From the NCBI RefSeq assembly GCF_014218275.1, contig NZ_AP023213.1, forward strand, positions 1,900,001 to 1,964,000: a stretch of 64,000 bases of DNA, read 5' to 3'. The translations under genes were made by a program, and so were the position numbers. This DNA is from Citrifermentans bremense. Lineage in GTDB: Bacteria; Desulfobacterota; Desulfuromonadia; Geobacterales; Geobacteraceae. Each line of letters starts with the position of its first letter. Within the stretch, counting starts at the first letter, position 1. Below, piece after piece: positions 34,801-42,112 of the stretch. The notes beneath the pieces were generated by a model that was given only the letters and a program-made list of their open reading frames with translations, was not told where the DNA came from and did not search any database.

Positions 34801-37433
34801 CTGACGCGGCCGGGAACAGCGCGTCTTCAGATGCCACGGTGGTCTGGGACACCACCCCCCCGTCTGTGACTGCGGGTACAAGCCGTACTGCAAACACCAC
34901 TTTCACCCAGACCGGGAGCGTTACCGATGCCACGACAACAACGCTTTCCTGGAGCACGGTGAGCGGACCCGGGACGGTCAGCTTCGGTTCCCCGGCGAGC
35001 GTAGGGACGACCGTGTCGATGGATAAGGACGGCAGCTACGTGCTTCGCCTGACGGCAACTGACGCGGCGGGGAACAGCGCCTCTGCGGACGTTACCTTGA
35101 TCTGGGACACAACGCTCCCGACTGTAAACGCTGGGGCGACCCGTACTGCCAACCGCGCCTTCACTCAGACTGGGAGCGTGTCCGACGCCACCGCCACCAC
35201 CTTTTCCTGGAGCAAGACGAGCGGGCCTGGCACCGTTACCTTTGGCTCCTCTGCCAGCGCCAGCACTACGGTATCGATGGATCAGGACGGCAGCTACGTG
35301 CTGAGGCTGACCGCAATGGATGGAAGCGGCAACACGGCCTACGGTGAAGTCGTCATCGTCTGGGACACGACGCTTCCAACGGTGAGCGCCGGGGTGGGAC
35401 GCACGGCGGGGAGCGCCTTCACCCAGACCGGGAGCGTGTCCGATGCCACGGCGACGACCCTTTCCTGGAGCAAGGTTAGCGGACCCGGGACGGTCAGCTT
35501 CGGCTCCCCGGCGAGCGCGGGGACGACCGTTTCGATGGATAAGAACGGCAGCTACGTGCTCCGCCTGACCGCGGTTGATGCGGCCGGCAACAGCAGTACC
35601 AGTGACGTCGCCGTAGTCTGGGATACCACGGCGCCTACCCTGATTCAGCCACCGCCGGTCAGTACCGCCGCCTCGGTTAACCTGACGGTACAGGCAAGCG
35701 ATGCCACTTCGCTCACCTACCAGTGGCAGCAGCTCTCCGGTCCGGGGACGGTGACCCTGGGGCAGCCAGTGAGCCCCACCACGAGCGCCAGCGCAGACCT
35801 GGACGGCGTGTACCTTCTGCGGTTCACCGCGACCGATGCCGCCGGCAACGGCAGCGCCACTGAGGCCTCCTTGACCTGGGACACCACGGCGCCCCAGGTG
35901 GCTGCAGGCGGCAGCCGGGTGGTCAACGCACCCTTCACACCCGCCGCTACTGCCAGCGATGCCACTCCTCTCAAATACGCTTGGGAGCAACTTTCAGGGC
36001 CGGGGAACATCGCCTTCTCCGATGCAACCGCCCTGGTGCCGCAGATATCTGCCACCGCCGACGGAAGCTACTCGCTTCGCATCACTGCCACCGATGCAGC
36101 GGGCAACAGCTCCAGCGACACCCTGGCGCTCTTGTGGACCACGCAGCTTCCGCTGGTAAGCGCAGGACCTGACAGCGCCCACAATGTCAGTTTTACCCAG
36201 TATGGCTTCGCGAGCGGCACCACGCAGCTCACCTTCAAGTGGAGCCAGGCGAGCGGACCGGGCACGGTGTCCTTCGGTTCTCCGGACGCTCTCGCCACCA
36301 CGGTGAGCGCCGACCAGCAGGGGACCTATCTGCTCAGGCTTACCAGCACCGACCAGGCCGGCAACGTTTCAAGCAGCGACGCCAGCCTGATCTGGGATCT
36401 AGACCCCCCGGCGCTCTCCGTAGATCTCCCCCCCGATCACAGTTACACGAGCATCCAGCAGCTCGCGTTGTCCGGCAAGGTCGTCGACAGCCTCAGCGGA
36501 ATTCAGTCCCTGCAGTTAAACGGCGCCAGTTTAGCCCTTGACACAAATGGGAACTTCAGCCAGACCGTCCAGCTTTCCACCGGCACCAACGTGATAACGG
36601 TGGTAGCCATCGACCAGGCCGGCAACGCCACCCATTCGACCAGCAGTGTCATCCTCGATCAGGCGGTGCCGGTAATCTCGCTCACCGCCCCGGCTACGAA
36701 CGAGTTCAAAACCAACAAGTCGCAACTCATGATTATTGGGAGCGTCGACCACGACTGCGTCCTCACCATCCACGTTAGCGGCCCTGCAGGAGCACGCGAT
36801 TTCACCGCTTCACCGCTCGCCGGCACCCTGTTCAGCCAGCTTGTGGACAACCTCGCAGTCGGGGTAACTACGATCAGGCTTACGGCCACCACGCAGGCAA
36901 ATCTCTCGTCGACCCGCGTCATCACAGTTACTTACCAGACGGAGTCACCCACCCTGACCCTGACCTCACCGCAGGGCGATGTGCGACCGGGGCAGAACAC
37001 GCTTGTGGTGGCAGGCACGGCAACGGACAAGATGACTGCGGTTAAGGTCACCATTTCCGTCAATGGGCAGTTCTATACACCGGCGGTCGTTGACGGCGCG
37101 TTCAGCCAGTCTGTCCCTCTCACGGTCAAAGGGCTCTACCCCGTGACCGTGACCGCAACCAACGAGGCAGGTGGTGCCACGGTCGCCACCAGGAGGGTCA
37201 TCTACGCCACACCGACGGGAGACCTGAACGCCGACGGAAAAACCGACATAAGCGACGCCCTGCTGGCCTTGCAGGTTTCGGTCGGCATGCGCCCGCAGCT
37301 GGACGGGTTCCTGGTCTCGGGGGACATGGCACCCCTGGTGGACGACGTTCCTGCCCCCGACTGGATCATAGACATCGGGGATGCGGTGCTGATCCTGCGA
37401 GTCATCGTCGGATCACTGGAACAACCGACCTAG
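31851..37433 (+). CDS. Giant Ig/PKD-repeat surface protein with dockerin-like tail
   Basis: 1860 residues. Signal peptide to about VPAWA (27), then bacterial Ig-like domains (to about 570), then about eleven Ig/PKD-like units of about 86 residues with the core SGPGTVSFGSPASAGTTVSM and LRLTATDAAGNS. Seven of these (residues 656-1257) are nearly identical. More Ig-like domains follow, and the last 75 residues hold GDLNADGKTDISDALLALQV, a canonical dockerin/EF-hand calcium loop, with a second degenerate loop ending IIDIGDAVLILRVIVG. No sortase, PEP-CTERM or autotransporter signal is seen. AGGAGGGATGAAATT precedes the ATG. An adhesin or matrix protein held by its dockerin is the likely role; the lipoprotein next door may be its partner. 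Confidence 0.85.
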   Translation: MHYGKLRMVVEALTLIILIATSVPAWAALTIDPLSSPSTNTNVAITGTCAEGATVTLDVPGAVVGPVSYPSPTAWRAAVSALADGDHTITATSDMDEPASVSVEFYVDASAPVLTVSTLPSGAVTNVSLLNIAGSATDAASGLALVTINGEAVELQPDGRFSGVVTLVSGPNDIAVAATDRLGNSTTDNRVIRLDLTAPHLAITSPADNTVTSQAVATVTGTVDEESVVVVALGAGGGEAAEQNGTSFSADLALQPGLNTITVTATDLAGNSTVAKRSVLYDSSIPSLQVTQPPQDQATNNMTPVIAGSASDPDSAVQVTIAAGGQTHSPPLEGGSFSQQLSLGGDGSYPVTVTCQDEAGNQATVVRTLLLDTTSPAITMVTTTAAQGRYGEGAQLPLTLSFSEPVSGEGLTLVLSSGGSARCGALAGVASCTAVYTVAFGENSEKLEVTQVSGTISDSAGNGAVDPAVSAAANLGAAKILVIDTGAPTATIASHPADPTSQQSATFSFTSDEAGSGFECSLDAGQYATCSTPVVLDLTGRPNGRHTFAVRAVDLTGNVGAPASWSWTIDTIPPAVTVAPAQNRSGSYLQTATATDASAVSVQWSMVEGSGQITFSAPSSLQTDVTASADGGYVLRLTATDAAGNSASASTSLVWDSTLPTVSAGAGRTAGSAFTQTGSVSDATATTLSWSKASGPGTVSFGSPASAGTTVSMDKDGSYVLRLTATDAAGNSASSDATVVWDTTLPTVSAGVGRTAGSAFTQTGSVTDATATTLSWSKVSGPGTVSFGSQASAGTTVSMDKDGSYLLRLTATDAAGNSASADVTLIWDTTLPTVNAGATRTANRAFTQTGSVSDATATTFSWSKTSGPGTVTFGSSASASTTVSMDQDGSYVLRLTAMDGSGNTAYGEVVIVWDTTLPTVSAGAGRTAGSAFTQTGSASDATATTLSWSKASGPGTVSFGSPASAGTTVSMDKDGSYVLRLTATDAAGNSASSDATVVWDTTPPSVTAGTSRTANTTFTQTGSVTDATTTTLSWSTVSGPGTVSFGSPASVGTTVSMDKDGSYVLRLTATDAAGNSASADVTLIWDTTLPTVNAGATRTANRAFTQTGSVSDATATTFSWSKTSGPGTVTFGSSASASTTVSMDQDGSYVLRLTAMDGSGNTAYGEVVIVWDTTLPTVSAGVGRTAGSAFTQTGSVSDATATTLSWSKVSGPGTVSFGSPASAGTTVSMDKNGSYVLRLTAVDAAGNSSTSDVAVVWDTTAPTLIQPPPVSTAASVNLTVQASDATSLTYQWQQLSGPGTVTLGQPVSPTTSASADLDGVYLLRFTATDAAGNGSATEASLTWDTTAPQVAAGGSRVVNAPFTPAATASDATPLKYAWEQLSGPGNIAFSDATALVPQISATADGSYSLRITATDAAGNSSSDTLALLWTTQLPLVSAGPDSAHNVSFTQYGFASGTTQLTFKWSQASGPGTVSFGSPDALATTVSADQQGTYLLRLTSTDQAGNVSSSDASLIWDLDPPALSVDLPPDHSYTSIQQLALSGKVVDSLSGIQSLQLNGASLALDTNGNFSQTVQLSTGTNVITVVAIDQAGNATHSTSSVILDQAVPVISLTAPATNEFKTNKSQLMIIGSVDHDCVLTIHVSGPAGARDFTASPLAGTLFSQLVDNLAVGVTTIRLTATTQANLSSTRVITVTYQTESPTLTLTSPQGDVRPGQNTLVVAGTATDKMTAVKVTISVNGQFYTPAVVDGAFSQSVPLTVKGLYPVTVTATNEAGGATVATRRVIYATPTGDLNADGKTDISDALLALQVSVGMRPQLDGFLVSGDMAPLVDDVPAPDWIIDIGDAVLILRVIVGSLEQPT
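33816..35621 (+). repeat. Seven 258-base tandem repeats, organised as 774-base blocks
   Basis: Units begin at 33816, 34074, 34332, 34590, 34848, 35106 and 35364. Units 1-3 resemble units 4-6 in order, and unit 7 resembles unit 1, so a three-unit block of 774 bases was duplicated. Units 3 and 6 look almost identical. Exact DNA identity favours recombination and length change. Confidence 0.92.
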
Positions 37434-37485
37434 CACGGGCAGGGACGAGACAGACGGGCAGAAAATTTGAAAGGGGAGGGGAGGC

Positions 37486-38703
37486 ATGGTAAACGGATCG
37501 GGTGCGTGCGCACTGCTGGTTTTGGTTATGACGGCTCTGCTTTCGGGATGCGGTGAGGGCGGTTTCCAGGGGCCGGAAAACAACACGGGTGGCAGTACTC
37601 CCCCAAATGCGGTGCTTAAGCGGGTCGGCGGCACCGCCTCAAAGGGGATCATAGATAAAGGCAAGGTTGATATCTACGCCCTTGCCAGCAACGGTGCGGT
37701 GGGGGCGCGGCTTGGCGGAACGACCACCAGCCGCTTCGGCCAGTACACGACCAGCGTCAACATCACCGGGGCGGCTCTCTTCAAGGTGTCCGGAGGGAGT
37801 TACCTCGACGAGGCCACCGGCGAACAGCGGACCATTCCGGCTGGGGCGCCCCTGCGGGCTGCAACGACAACGGTCGCCGGCACGATGCAGATTGCGATCA
37901 CCCCTTTGACGGAACTGGCGGTGCGTGCCGCAGGTACGTCGCTGATCGCCACCCGCATCGACAGCGCAAACAAGCTCATTTCCAAGCTTTTCAAGGTCGA
38001 CATTCTGACCACGCAGCCCGTCGCGCCTACGGCAGGCGATTTCGCCGAGGTTGGCACCGGTCAGCAGCAGAAGGACTACGCCCTGGCGCTCGCCACCTTC
38101 TCCCAGATGGTGCACGACTACTACGGCGACAACCTGGACACCTGCCTGGCGGCGTATGGCGCCGACCTGGCCGGGGACAGCGCCCTCTCGCCCGAGCTCG
38201 GCCAACGCTTCCAGAGCTCCCTGTCTGCGTTCCTTGCCTCGCCCTCCAACCAGACAGGGGTAACCGATGCAGCCTCCACCAACCTTGCCAATGCCGGCGG
38301 CGGCACGATGACCCTGCACCTGGCCACCGCAGGTACCCTAACGCCCGGGACCTCTATCTATGGCATGACGGTGCGGCTTTCCTTTCCCGCGGGGGCGACT
38401 GTAAAGGTGGCTGATTTCGTGTACCGGCAGGCGGATGCACAGGCTGTCGTGGCGAGTGGTGTCTTCCCGTCCGACCTCTTCACGATCGGCGTGTTTCAGC
38501 CGGCAAGCGGCACGGCGCCGGCGACCCTCACGGTCTCAATTCCACAGGCAACAGGATCGCCGACCGGGGAGTTTTTGACTGTAGTCTGCGACACCCCGGT
38601 GGGGCGTACCTATCTCCCCTCGGATTTCAGTGTGGCTTCTTTCAAGGCAGTGGATAAAAACGGCTTAGAGATAGCGGGGCTTCGTGTTGAGATCAGCCAG
38701 TGA
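37486..38703 (+). CDS. Lipoprotein with cohesin-like C-terminal domain
   Basis: 405 residues. Lipobox LLSGC places the lipidated cysteine at about residue 22. Residues about 45-130 look like a beta-sandwich; 130-265 are helical. The last 130 residues, from MTLHLATAGTLTPGTSIYG to LRVEISQ, alternate strands in a pattern like cohesin domains, with GEFLTVVCDTPVG and FKAVDKNG. Cohesins bind dockerins, and the gene directly upstream ends in a dockerin-like module. The pairing is inference, as the cohesin call rests on pattern only. GGGGAGGGGAGGC precedes the ATG. A terminator follows. Confidence 0.68.
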   Translation: MVNGSGACALLVLVMTALLSGCGEGGFQGPENNTGGSTPPNAVLKRVGGTASKGIIDKGKVDIYALASNGAVGARLGGTTTSRFGQYTTSVNITGAALFKVSGGSYLDEATGEQRTIPAGAPLRAATTTVAGTMQIAITPLTELAVRAAGTSLIATRIDSANKLISKLFKVDILTTQPVAPTAGDFAEVGTGQQQKDYALALATFSQMVHDYYGDNLDTCLAAYGADLAGDSALSPELGQRFQSSLSAFLASPSNQTGVTDAASTNLANAGGGTMTLHLATAGTLTPGTSIYGMTVRLSFPAGATVKVADFVYRQADAQAVVASGVFPSDLFTIGVFQPASGTAPATLTVSIPQATGSPTGEFLTVVCDTPVGRTYLPSDFSVASFKAVDKNGLEIAGLRVEISQ

Positions 38704-38728
38704 CTCATAACCTGCTTCCTGATGCGGC

Positions 38729-38755
38729 AAGGGGAGCCGATCGGCTCCCCTTTTT
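38729..38755 (+). terminator. Rho-independent terminator closing the surface region
   Basis: Perfect palindrome AAGGGGAGCCGATCGGCTCC with CCTT completing the stem, followed by T residues. It also lies just after the end of the convergent oxidoreductase gene. Confidence 0.85.
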
Positions 38756-38761
38756 CGTGGA

Positions 38762-39865
38762 TTATTTCTTTATCTTCTTTAGGATCGCTTCCACAACGTG
38801 GTGGGCGTCGTTGACCGCGGTGTAGATCAGGTTCGGGTGACGCTCCTCGTGGATCGCCCCCTTGCTGATCCGCATGTAGGAAGGGGAGATGGCCCCACCG
38901 ATCACGTAGACCCCTTTCCTGGTCGACTCGAAGTCCGTGGTGAGCAGAAGCAGCCGGTCCCCTTCCTTGGCCACCTGGCACACCCCCTCGGCGCAGGCGA
39001 TGGTCTGCACGCCGATCCGGTCGTAGATGGAGGTGGGACCCTGGCTCCCGATGCAGGCGATCACGTTCTTCATGGGAAAGCTCATGGCGTGGTAGCGCTC
39101 GATGCCGCCGGGGATCTTGTCCTCGCTTACCCTGATCACCAGGCGGTCCACCCCCTCGTCGTCCACCTCGCCGATCCTGGGGGTAGCGCCGGGCAAAAGC
39201 CTTATGTTTCCCCCCAAAAGGATCTCCTCGCCCAGCCTTTGGGCGGTCTCCTTGTTCACGTCGAAGGTCTCCGCCACATGCGCCCAGTAGACCGGCTCCG
39301 TGTCGTTGGCGTTGCGCTTCTCCTTGAGGATCGAGATGATCACGTCGGCCGCGCTGTTCCCCCCGCCTATCACCAGGGTACGCACCCCGATATATTTCTT
39401 AGGGTCGTCCAGCCCCTTGGCGACCATCTTCGCATCCCCGTAGACGGAGAGCTCCTTCGGGATCGAGCTGCCGAAGGCGAGCAGGACCCTCTTCGCCTGG
39501 AAGGTCCCGCGGGAGGTGAGGACCTTCAAGTACTCCCTGCCGTCCTCGATGTTCTCGAACTGGGTGTCGGTGAGCACGTTCAGCCCCTCGTGCTGTACGA
39601 AGTGCTGCACGTACTGGATGTACTTCTCCACCGTAACCGGCTTGTCGGGAGGGCGCAGTTCCTCTACCAGGAAGGGCTCCGGGTTCTCCTTGGGCTTGGA
39701 GGGGTAGACGTTCTTTCCTTCCGGGTAGGTATTGGCAATGCCCTGGAAGATGGCCTTCCCCGATTCAATCAGCAGATGGGAAAGACCGACCTTATGGCAG
39801 ATGTAGGCGGCGGCGACTCCGCCGGGGCCCCCACCGACTATCAGTACGTCGTATTTTTGATCCAT
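38762..39865 (-). CDS. FAD/NAD(P)-dependent oxidoreductase
   Basis: 367 residues of the thioredoxin-reductase-like group. Two dinucleotide folds are visible: GGGPGGVAAAYI at the N-terminus for FAD and GGGNSAADVIISILKEK in the middle for NAD(P)H. YVIGGAISPSYMRI is the late FAD contact. No CxxC redox pair is seen, so it is closer to YpdA-type or ferredoxin-NADP reductase-like enzymes than to true thioredoxin reductase. The electron acceptor is unknown. TGAGGTAAACC precedes the ATG. Monocistronic by context. Confidence 0.82.
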   Translation of the reverse strand: MDQKYDVLIVGGGPGGVAAAYICHKVGLSHLLIESGKAIFQGIANTYPEGKNVYPSKPKENPEPFLVEELRPPDKPVTVEKYIQYVQHFVQHEGLNVLTDTQFENIEDGREYLKVLTSRGTFQAKRVLLAFGSSIPKELSVYGDAKMVAKGLDDPKKYIGVRTLVIGGGNSAADVIISILKEKRNANDTEPVYWAHVAETFDVNKETAQRLGEEILLGGNIRLLPGATPRIGEVDDEGVDRLVIRVSEDKIPGGIERYHAMSFPMKNVIACIGSQGPTSIYDRIGVQTIACAEGVCQVAKEGDRLLLLTTDFESTRKGVYVIGGAISPSYMRISKGAIHEERHPNLIYTAVNDAHHVVEAILKKIKK

Positions 39866-40032
39866 GGTTTACCTCAGGAACAGCGTATTTTGAAGTGTGC
39901 GTAACGTCTTAACTATACACGCAGAGACCTCTGCTTCAAAGTAATAATGAGAACAGCCCCTTGGCAAACCGAGCGCTTCGGGTACTATATTGTGCAGTTG
40001 AAATCACACCCGGTGAAGAAAGGAGGACCGTT

Positions 40033-40389
40033 ATGCAGGACAAACAAAACAACGTGATGGTCGGGGCGCTCATGCTTTTGGCAGGAGGCATCATAGGCGC
40101 CGGAATCGCGCTCCTGTACGCGCCGCAAAGCGGCCAGAAAACCCGCAAGGAAATGGGGCGATACGCGAAGAGGGCGCGCCGCAAGGGGGAAGAGGCCCTG
40201 GAAGCGGTGGAGGATTTCACCGAGCAGGTGGCCGAGATGGCCGAGGCCGTAGGCGAGCGGGCCTCTGAGATCCTGGACCGTGGCAAGGACATGGCCTACG
40301 ACGCCAAGAAGGGGGTGCTGAAGGCGCTCGAGGATGGCGAGGCGCGCCTGGTGAAGCAGAGGTCGAGGCTGGCGAAGCTCTTAGGTTAG
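40033..40389 (+). CDS. YtxH domain protein
   Basis: 118 residues. One glycine-rich membrane helix (MLLAGGIIGAGIALLYAP) precedes the YtxH motif PQSGQKTRKEMGRYAKRARR and a long charged amphipathic helix. AAAGGAGGACCGTT gives a firm start; the open frame upstream is not coding. Longer paralogue of the 73-residue protein at 21.4 kb. Function unknown; likely an inner-membrane protein. Confidence 0.82.
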   Translation: MQDKQNNVMVGALMLLAGGIIGAGIALLYAPQSGQKTRKEMGRYAKRARRKGEEALEAVEDFTEQVAEMAEAVGERASEILDRGKDMAYDAKKGVLKALEDGEARLVKQRSRLAKLLG

Positions 40390-40393
40390 ATTA

Positions 40394-41023
40394 TCACTCC
40401 GAGCGGAGGGTGATGTCGCCGTACCAGGCGGTGGTCTCCTCCCTGGTGTCGTCGGTATCGGTCATGACAGCGATCCCCCCCAAAAGGGGGGGATCCTCCC
40501 CGAAGATCCTCTTGTAATCCTCGTAGACGTTGCGCTCCTCGAACACCCAGTTTCCAGCCTTGGCGTCACCGCTTTCCACCGCCACCGATACCGCGTTTGC
40601 CGTGTGCGGGCTGGGCACGTGGCTACCCTTGGGCAGCTTCGAGCTCCAGACGTAGTTGATGGCCCGCATGCGCCAGAAGAAGGTGCGCGGGAAGATGACG
40701 TAGACACGCGCGGCGAAGTCGTCGCCGCTTTTGCGGGCGATGTCCTCGTGGCGCAACGTGTGGTCGATGCGCCAGCTCCAGGAAAGCTTCGGGTAGTTCC
40801 TGGTGTCGATGGAGATCTTCTTTATCTTCCCGCTCGCCCCCTTGGCGCTGTGGGCCTTCAAGCCGCCGTCGGAGAAGCTGTATTCGGTCTTCCCCTTGAA
40901 GGCCTTGTCGCTCCAGCCGGAGAGGTCGGACTGGGTAAAGCGTGCCAGCGGGATCTCGGCGGCGCCGCTTGAGCCCGCGGTGAAGGCGAGGAGTAACAGC
41001 AGGGGGAGGGTATGCTTCAGCAT
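40394..41023 (-). CDS. DUF3047 family exported protein
   Basis: 209 residues, signal peptide (LPLLLLLAFTAGSSGAA). The conserved family core YPKLSWSWRIDHTLR and NYVWSSKLPKG with DTDDTREETTAWYGDI is present. Such proteins are periplasmic or outer-surface beta-sandwiches of unknown function. AAAGGAATAG precedes the ATG. Convergent with the YtxH gene, only four bases apart. Confidence 0.85.
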   Translation of the reverse strand: MLKHTLPLLLLLAFTAGSSGAAEIPLARFTQSDLSGWSDKAFKGKTEYSFSDGGLKAHSAKGASGKIKKISIDTRNYPKLSWSWRIDHTLRHEDIARKSGDDFAARVYVIFPRTFFWRMRAINYVWSSKLPKGSHVPSPHTANAVSVAVESGDAKAGNWVFEERNVYEDYKRIFGEDPPLLGGIAVMTDTDDTREETTAWYGDITLRSE

Positions 41024-41058
41024 CGTCTATTCCTTTGCTGGATCGACAGGTTCAAAAA

Positions 41059-41097
41059 TAAAAACGCCCCACCCCCTGGAGAGGAGGCGGGGCGTTG
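41059..41097 (-). terminator. Rho-independent terminator of purC
   Basis: On the minus strand AACGCCCCGCC pairs with GGTGGGGCGTT and is followed by a T-rich run, just past the purC stop. Confidence 0.85.
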
Positions 41098-41106
41098 GCA
41101 TATCAA

Positions 41107-41997
41107 CTAGATCCCTTTGCCGGTCAGCTTCACCAGTGCTTCCATGTACTTCTCGCCGGTCTTCCTGACGATCTCCTCGGGAAGCGGCGGCGCCGGCGCC
41201 GTCTTGCCCCAGTCGAGGGTCTCCAGGTAGTCACGCAGGAACTGCTTGTCGAAGGAGGGCTGCGGCCCGCCCGGCTTGTAGCTCTCTTTGGGCCAGAAAC
41301 GGCTGGAGTCGGGGGTCATGCACTCGTCGATGATGATCAGCTCCCCTTCGTAGATGCCGTACTCGAACTTGGTGTCGGCGATGATGATACCTTTCTCGTC
41401 GGCCAGGTCGCGCGCCTTCTCGTAGATGGCGAGGGTCACGTCGCGCACCTTGGTGGAAATTTCGGTGCCGCAGATCCGGCACATCTCCTCGAAGGAGATG
41501 TTCTCGTCGTGGGTTCCGAGCTCCGCCTTGGTGGAGGGGGTGAAGATCGGGTGGGGGAGGCGGTCGCTCTCCTTGAGCCCTTCGGGAAGCTTGATGCCGC
41601 AGATGGCGCCGGTCTTCTGGTAGTCCTTCCAGCCGGAACCGGAGATGTAGCCGCGCACGATGCACTCGGCGGCCAGCGGCTGCGCCTTCTTCACCCACAT
41701 GGAGCGCCCAGCAAGGACGTCGGCGTAGGGCTGGCACTCCTTGGGGAAATCGGCGACGTCGGTGGAGATGATGTGGTTCTTGATGATGTCTTCCATTTGA
41801 CGGAACCAGTAGGCGGAGATCTGGGTCAGCACGTACCCCTTGTGCGGGATCCCCTCGTTCATGATCACGTCGAAAGCGGAGATCCTGTCGGTGGTGACGA
41901 TGAGCAGCGTCTCTCCGAGGTCGTAGATGTCGCGCACCTTGCCGCGGGCCGCGAGCTTCAGACCGGGGAAATCAGTGTTGAGTACCGGTGTAGTCAT
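41107..41997 (-). CDS. purC: Phosphoribosylaminoimidazole-succinocarboxamide synthase
   Basis: 296 residues, SAICAR synthetase. It joins aspartate to CAIR with ATP in purine synthesis. Family signatures [40 protein letters not shown] and [10 protein letters not shown] are intact. It belongs to the longer eukaryote-like form. AAAAGGAGAATGCTCAA precedes the ATG. No other pur gene is adjacent. Confidence 0.96.
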   Translation of the reverse strand: MTTPVLNTDFPGLKLAARGKVRDIYDLGETLLIVTTDRISAFDVIMNEGIPHKGYVLTQISAYWFRQMEDIIKNHIISTDVADFPKECQPYADVLAGRSMWVKKAQPLAAECIVRGYISGSGWKDYQKTGAICGIKLPEGLKESDRLPHPIFTPSTKAELGTHDENISFEEMCRICGTEISTKVRDVTLAIYEKARDLADEKGIIIADTKFEYGIYEGELIIIDECMTPDSSRFWPKESYKPGGPQPSFDKQFLRDYLETLDWGKTAPAPPLPEEIVRKTGEKYMEALVKLTGKGI

Positions 41998-42112
41998 TTG
42001 AGCATTCTCCTTTTATGGATCGCGTTTGAAGCGTTAAAAGTGAAAGGTGAAGAGTACACCTGCACCCTCCACCTCGCACTTGAATAGCTGTTCGATCTGC
42101 GCCTTTGCTTCG

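Noticed and set aside
33816-35621. CRISPR array
   Set aside because: The units are 258 bases, continuous and coding in one frame; there are no spacers.
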